This document shows positions 20,944-23,677 of a stretch of DNA of 23,677 nt, piece by piece (the first letter of the stretch is position 1; every line of letters starts with the position of its first letter). Position numbers and translations under genes: made by a program. Source of the DNA: Pseudomonadota bacterium (lineage in GTDB: Bacteria; Pseudomonadota; Gammaproteobacteria; Burkholderiales; Burkholderiaceae_E); assembly GCA_023388075.1 (NCBI GenBank), contig JAEWGX010000079.1:1-23677 (forward strand), read 5' to 3'. The notes under the pieces were generated by a model that was not told the DNA's origin, ran no database searches, and was given only the letters and a program-made list of their open reading frames with translations.

Positions 20944-21767
20944 CCGGTTCCCCTTCCACCACCGGCGAGGTGATGCCCGGCGGCGGGCGGCGGCTGCGGT
21001 GGGCGCTGCGCGCGCTCGCCGCCTTCGTGGTGCTGATGCTGGTGCTGCTGGCGGGGCCGATCGCGGTGCTCGCCTCCGGCGACGTCGACCTCGGACCGGG
21101 GTGGCGGGCCGCGAGCCGCGGCAGCAGCGGGCAGGCACCCGACCCGGCGCACGAGAGCAATGCGGTGGTGCAGGTCTACGGTGCCCGCACGGTGCGCTGG
21201 CGCGGAGCGTTCGGCATCCACTCCTGGATCGCGGTCAAGCGTGCCGGAGCGTCGGAGTACACGACCTACCAGGTGATCGGGTGGCGCGCGTATCGCGGGC
21301 TGTCGGCGGTGGACGTCCGCCCCGGCGCGGTGCCCGACGGCCACTGGTTCGGCCAGCCGCCGTTGCTGCTCGCCGACCGGCGCGGTGCCGGCGTCGAGGA
21401 GCTGATCGACCGCATCGAGGACGCGGTGGCGGACTATCCTTGGCCCACGCGCTATCGCGTCTGGCCCGGCCCCAACAGCAACACCTTCGTCGCGCACCTG
21501 GCGCGGCAGGTGCCGGAGCTCGGCCTGGACCTGCCGCCCACCGCGATCGGCAAGGATTTCCTCGGCGACACGCGGATCTTCGCGCGGGCGCCGAGCGGTA
21601 CCGGATGGCAGGTGTCGCTCTACGGCGTGCTCGGCGCCACCCTGGCGTGGGAGGAGGGCATCGAGCTCAACCTGCTCGGGCTCGCGGCCGGCATCGACTT
21701 CAACGACTTCGCGCTGCGCCTTCCGGGCCTCGGGCGGGTGGGGACGCCGCCCGCCGCCCCGGGCTGA
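20940..21767 (+). CDS. DUF3750 family membrane protein
   Basis: A 275-residue protein matching what I know of the proteobacterial DUF3750 family. After a short polar start, one strong membrane segment lies at about 22-46 (ALRALAAFVVLMLVLLAGP). The conserved part begins VVQVYGARTVRWRGAFGIHSWIAVK (77-100), continues with YQVIGWRAYRG, and later has WPGPNSNTFVAHLARQVPELGLDLP. The His of FGIHSWIA and the WPGPNSNTF block suggest a papain-like (NlpC-type) arrangement without an evident catalytic Cys; this is inference only and no function is established. The ATG at 20940 is preceded only by a weak GGGCG; the in-frame codon for MPGGG at 12 is an alternative. Its last 68 bp are antisense to the end of lhr. 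Confidence 0.85.
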   Translation: MTGSPSTTGEVMPGGGRRLRWALRALAAFVVLMLVLLAGPIAVLASGDVDLGPGWRAASRGSSGQAPDPAHESNAVVQVYGARTVRWRGAFGIHSWIAVKRAGASEYTTYQVIGWRAYRGLSAVDVRPGAVPDGHWFGQPPLLLADRRGAGVEELIDRIEDAVADYPWPTRYRVWPGPNSNTFVAHLARQVPELGLDLPPTAIGKDFLGDTRIFARAPSGTGWQVSLYGVLGATLAWEEGIELNLLGLAAGIDFNDFALRLPGLGRVGTPPAAPG

Positions 21768-23677
21768 GCGCGACCGCCCGGCCTTCCGGTGCCGCGGGAT
21801 GCGGCGCCCAGCCGGGCCCGCGCAGCAGGAGCATGCTGCCGAGCGCCTGCTCCGCGGGCTCGAGCGACTGCAGCCACTGCACCTTGCCTGCCACCAGCGT
21901 CCCCACCGCGATGCCGTCGCGGTAGAGCACGCGCGAGCCCGTCACGCGGGCGACCCGCTCGCCGGGCAGGATAGAGCCGAGCAGGTTGGCCGGATCCGCC
22001 GCGGCCAGGCACATCCACTCCGGCGCCTCGGGCGAGAGCTTGCGCCGGCGCACCTCGCGCAGCAGCCCGATCGCCTCCGGCAGCGCGAACTGCTCGCCCG
22101 AGAGACCGGCGATGAAGCGACCGCCCCGGATCTCGCCACGCGCCTCCAGGCGGTGGTACACCCGCACCAGGTCCCGCCACGGCGGCAGCCAGGCGGCTTC
22201 GCGCTCCAGCAGGCGCCAGCAGACGACACCGTAGCGGCGCAGCAGGACCCGCGCGACGTGCTCCACCGCCTCGGGGTCGGGGCGATGGGGCGGGCGCGCG
22301 CCTGGTTGGGCGCGGACCACCCCGGAAGCCGGCGCCGCGGGGAACGTCGCCGCCGCATCGCGGCCGCCTGCGCGCCGCACCGTGGCCCAGCGGCCGGCGT
22401 CGCGGATGCCGGAGTAGGAAGCGCCGCGCCGGCGTCGCCCGCTCGCCTGGGAACGCCGCGACGGAGGCACCAGCAGCGACCGGAGCCCGGCGAAGCTGTC
22501 GCAGTGAACGAGGCCGCGGGCCACGAGCTCTCCCAGCGCATCCTCGAGCTCGGTGCGCAGCAGCCGCGTGTCGTCGGCGATCTCGTCGAAGAAGGACGCC
22601 CCGTGCTCGCGCAGGTGCTCGAGCACCCGCCGCGCCCGCGCTCCCACGGGCGCGGCGCTGTCCGAAGGCGGCGCGAGCCGCGTCCAGTGCCCCGCGTGGC
22701 GGCGCGGCAGCAGCAGGAGCGGCGTCGCGCGCAGCGAATGCCCCGCGCCGCCGCCGGATGCCGCATCGTCCTCCGCCGTGGCCCGTTCGCCGCGGCGCGC
22801 ATCGGGCCGCAGCCGCAGCCACTGGGTGCGGCCGGCGCTGCAGAGGTCGTCGAGCCAGGCGATCGCGTAGTCGCCCACGCGCGCCGGCAGCAGCTCCGCT
22901 TCCCAGGCTGCGGCCGGCGCCTCGAAGCCCTCGAGCTGTCCGAGGATGGCGGCAAGCGCGTCCGGTCCCTCGACGCGGGTATCGGGCCCCAGGTGCTGCC
23001 AGTCGAAGAGGAAGCGGGCGAAGTCGCGGCGCTCCACCGGCTCGATCTCGCGCCGCAGGCGCCGGAGCGTGTAGCGATGGATGCGGGCGAGCAGGTGTCG
23101 CTCGCACCATTCGTCGACCCCCGTTCCCGGCGTGAAGCGGCCGCCGAGGACGTAGCCCTCCTGCTGCAGGGCCAGCAACGCGAGGATCACGTCCGATTCC
23201 GCCACGCCGAGCGGCGCCGCGATCGCGCCGGCCGTGACCGGACCGAGCGCCGTCAGGCGAGCGCGCACCAGCTCGCGCAATCCTTCATCGCGCGCCCAGG
23301 CTTCCGCGGCATACTCCGCCGGCACGGTGACGGCCGGCGACTCGCGCGCGTCGGGATGCACCGCGCGCAACTGCGGCAGCCGCTCGGTCGTCACCCAGAG
23401 CAGCGGCGCATCCGGATCGCCGGTCGCGAGGCAGGTGGCGCGGCCGTCGCGGGCGAGCGATTCGAGCAACGGCAGCCACCCCGGCTCGCGCTCGAGATCC
23501 GACGCGGTGACCGCGCCGATGCCGGTCGCGAGCTCGTGCATTTCGTCGGAAGTGGAGGCCTGCGGCCAGGCCTCCTCGCGCACCGATGCGATCGCATCGG
23601 TATCGAGGCGGCCGAGCTCGTCGGCGCTGCGCGGATCCCCGTAGCGGCGGCTCTGCACCGCCTGCGTGCGCCGCTCC
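21700..23677 (-). CDS. lhr: Lhr-type ATP-dependent helicase, C-terminal part (5' end beyond right edge)
   Basis: Open from the right edge without a start: the first residues are ERRTQAVQSRRYGD, then SADELGRLD. The 658 residues are the part after the two RecA-like motor domains of a long Lhr (about 1400-1500 aa in full), so the DExH motifs lie outside the window. The visible Lhr features are the winged-helix/beta-barrel region (RFLFDWQHL, VGDYAIAWLDDLCSAGRTQW) and the terminal block LLRRYGVVCWRLLERE, LPPWRDLVRVYHRLEARGEIRGGRFIAG and SGEQFALPEA, ending at VLYRDGIAVGTLVAGKVQWL. C-terminal regions of Lhr proteins have been reported to carry uracil-DNA glycosylase activity; that is family knowledge and was not tested here. 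A basic linker (RRSQASGRRRRG) separates the parts. After LLLRG, a 38-residue Pro/Ala/Arg tail is probably unconserved. Confidence 0.93.
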   Translation of the reverse strand, partial: ERRTQAVQSRRYGDPRSADELGRLDTDAIASVREEAWPQASTSDEMHELATGIGAVTASDLEREPGWLPLLESLARDGRATCLATGDPDAPLLWVTTERLPQLRAVHPDARESPAVTVPAEYAAEAWARDEGLRELVRARLTALGPVTAGAIAAPLGVAESDVILALLALQQEGYVLGGRFTPGTGVDEWCERHLLARIHRYTLRRLRREIEPVERRDFARFLFDWQHLGPDTRVEGPDALAAILGQLEGFEAPAAAWEAELLPARVGDYAIAWLDDLCSAGRTQWLRLRPDARRGERATAEDDAASGGGAGHSLRATPLLLLPRRHAGHWTRLAPPSDSAAPVGARARRVLEHLREHGASFFDEIADDTRLLRTELEDALGELVARGLVHCDSFAGLRSLLVPPSRRSQASGRRRRGASYSGIRDAGRWATVRRAGGRDAAATFPAAPASGVVRAQPGARPPHRPDPEAVEHVARVLLRRYGVVCWRLLEREAAWLPPWRDLVRVYHRLEARGEIRGGRFIAGLSGEQFALPEAIGLLREVRRRKLSPEAPEWMCLAAADPANLLGSILPGERVARVTGSRVLYRDGIAVGTLVAGKVQWLQSLEPAEQALGSMLLLRGPGWAPHPAAPEGRAVALSPGRRAASPPARGPEGAARSR

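Noticed and set aside
15504..21767. A 2087-codon open frame on the plus strand spanning xdhA, guaD, the serine hydrolase, the CDF gene and DUF3750.
   Set aside because: Only its last 275 codons make sense as a protein. The rest is antisense or out of frame to recognised genes and stays open because stop codons are rare in such GC-rich DNA.
1..23677. Search for CRISPR arrays, transposases, integrases, tRNA or rRNA genes, toxin-antitoxin pairs and defence systems.
   Set aside because: None seen. There are no repeat-spacer patterns, no DDE or tyrosine-recombinase motifs and no long spacers that could hold structured RNAs. Lhr is a repair helicase and not by itself evidence of a defence island.

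Overview
This is a very GC-rich window from a bacterial chromosome, packed with genes on both strands. Gene content and local order point to a high-GC gammaproteobacterium. The pointers are ftsY facing rsmD-coaD-4Fe4S ferredoxin, ppx facing ppk1, a YigZ-type protein before hemN, two LGGC lipoproteins and Lhr. I cannot name the genus; a Xanthomonadales-, Nevskiales- or Chromatiales-like organism would fit, and this is inference from gene families only. I see no rRNA, tRNA, insertion sequence, prophage, CRISPR array or long repeat. No gene-free stretch exceeds about 230 bases.

Layout. (a) 1-974, minus strand: the edge of a surface-polysaccharide locus, with glucose-1-phosphate cytidylyltransferase (rfbF) followed by the first 35 codons of a dioxygenase-like gene. 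(b) 1139-2852, plus: maleylacetoacetate isomerase and a ChaN-type lipoprotein. (c) 2858-9717: housekeeping block. It holds ftsY (minus), the overlapping operon rsmD-coaD-ferredoxin (plus), ppx (minus), ppk1 (plus) and a small acidic protein of unknown function. (d) 9734-12954: an unrecognised lipoprotein (minus), divergent from a YigZ/IMPACT protein, hemN and a RidA-family protein (plus). (e) 13036-18462: a purine-salvage/catabolism module, with xanthine dehydrogenase xdhA-xdhB (minus) divergent from guanine deaminase guaD (plus). (f) 18435-23677: a beta-lactamase-fold serine hydrolase (minus) divergent from a cation-diffusion-facilitator transporter (plus), a DUF3750 membrane protein (plus), and the C-terminal 658 residues of an Lhr-type helicase (minus) that runs off the right edge.

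How genes work together. Guanine deaminase makes xanthine, which the divergent XdhAB oxidises to urate. PPK1 and PPX make and degrade polyphosphate from a shared 100-bp divergent region. RsmD, CoaD and the ferredoxin are translationally linked by 1-nt TGATG junctions.

Most of the window is ordinary core genome and I do not see a convincing new multi-gene system. The more interesting signals are small. A -10-like hexamer sits 6-7 nt before the ATG of several genes that lack a Shine-Dalgarno sequence, which suggests leaderless mRNAs. A possible 38-codon leader ORF overlaps the DUF3750 start by ATGA. The lhr and DUF3750 genes overlap tail to tail by 68 bp, and the Lhr end there looks like an unconserved extension. 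An acidic orphan lies downstream of ppk1.
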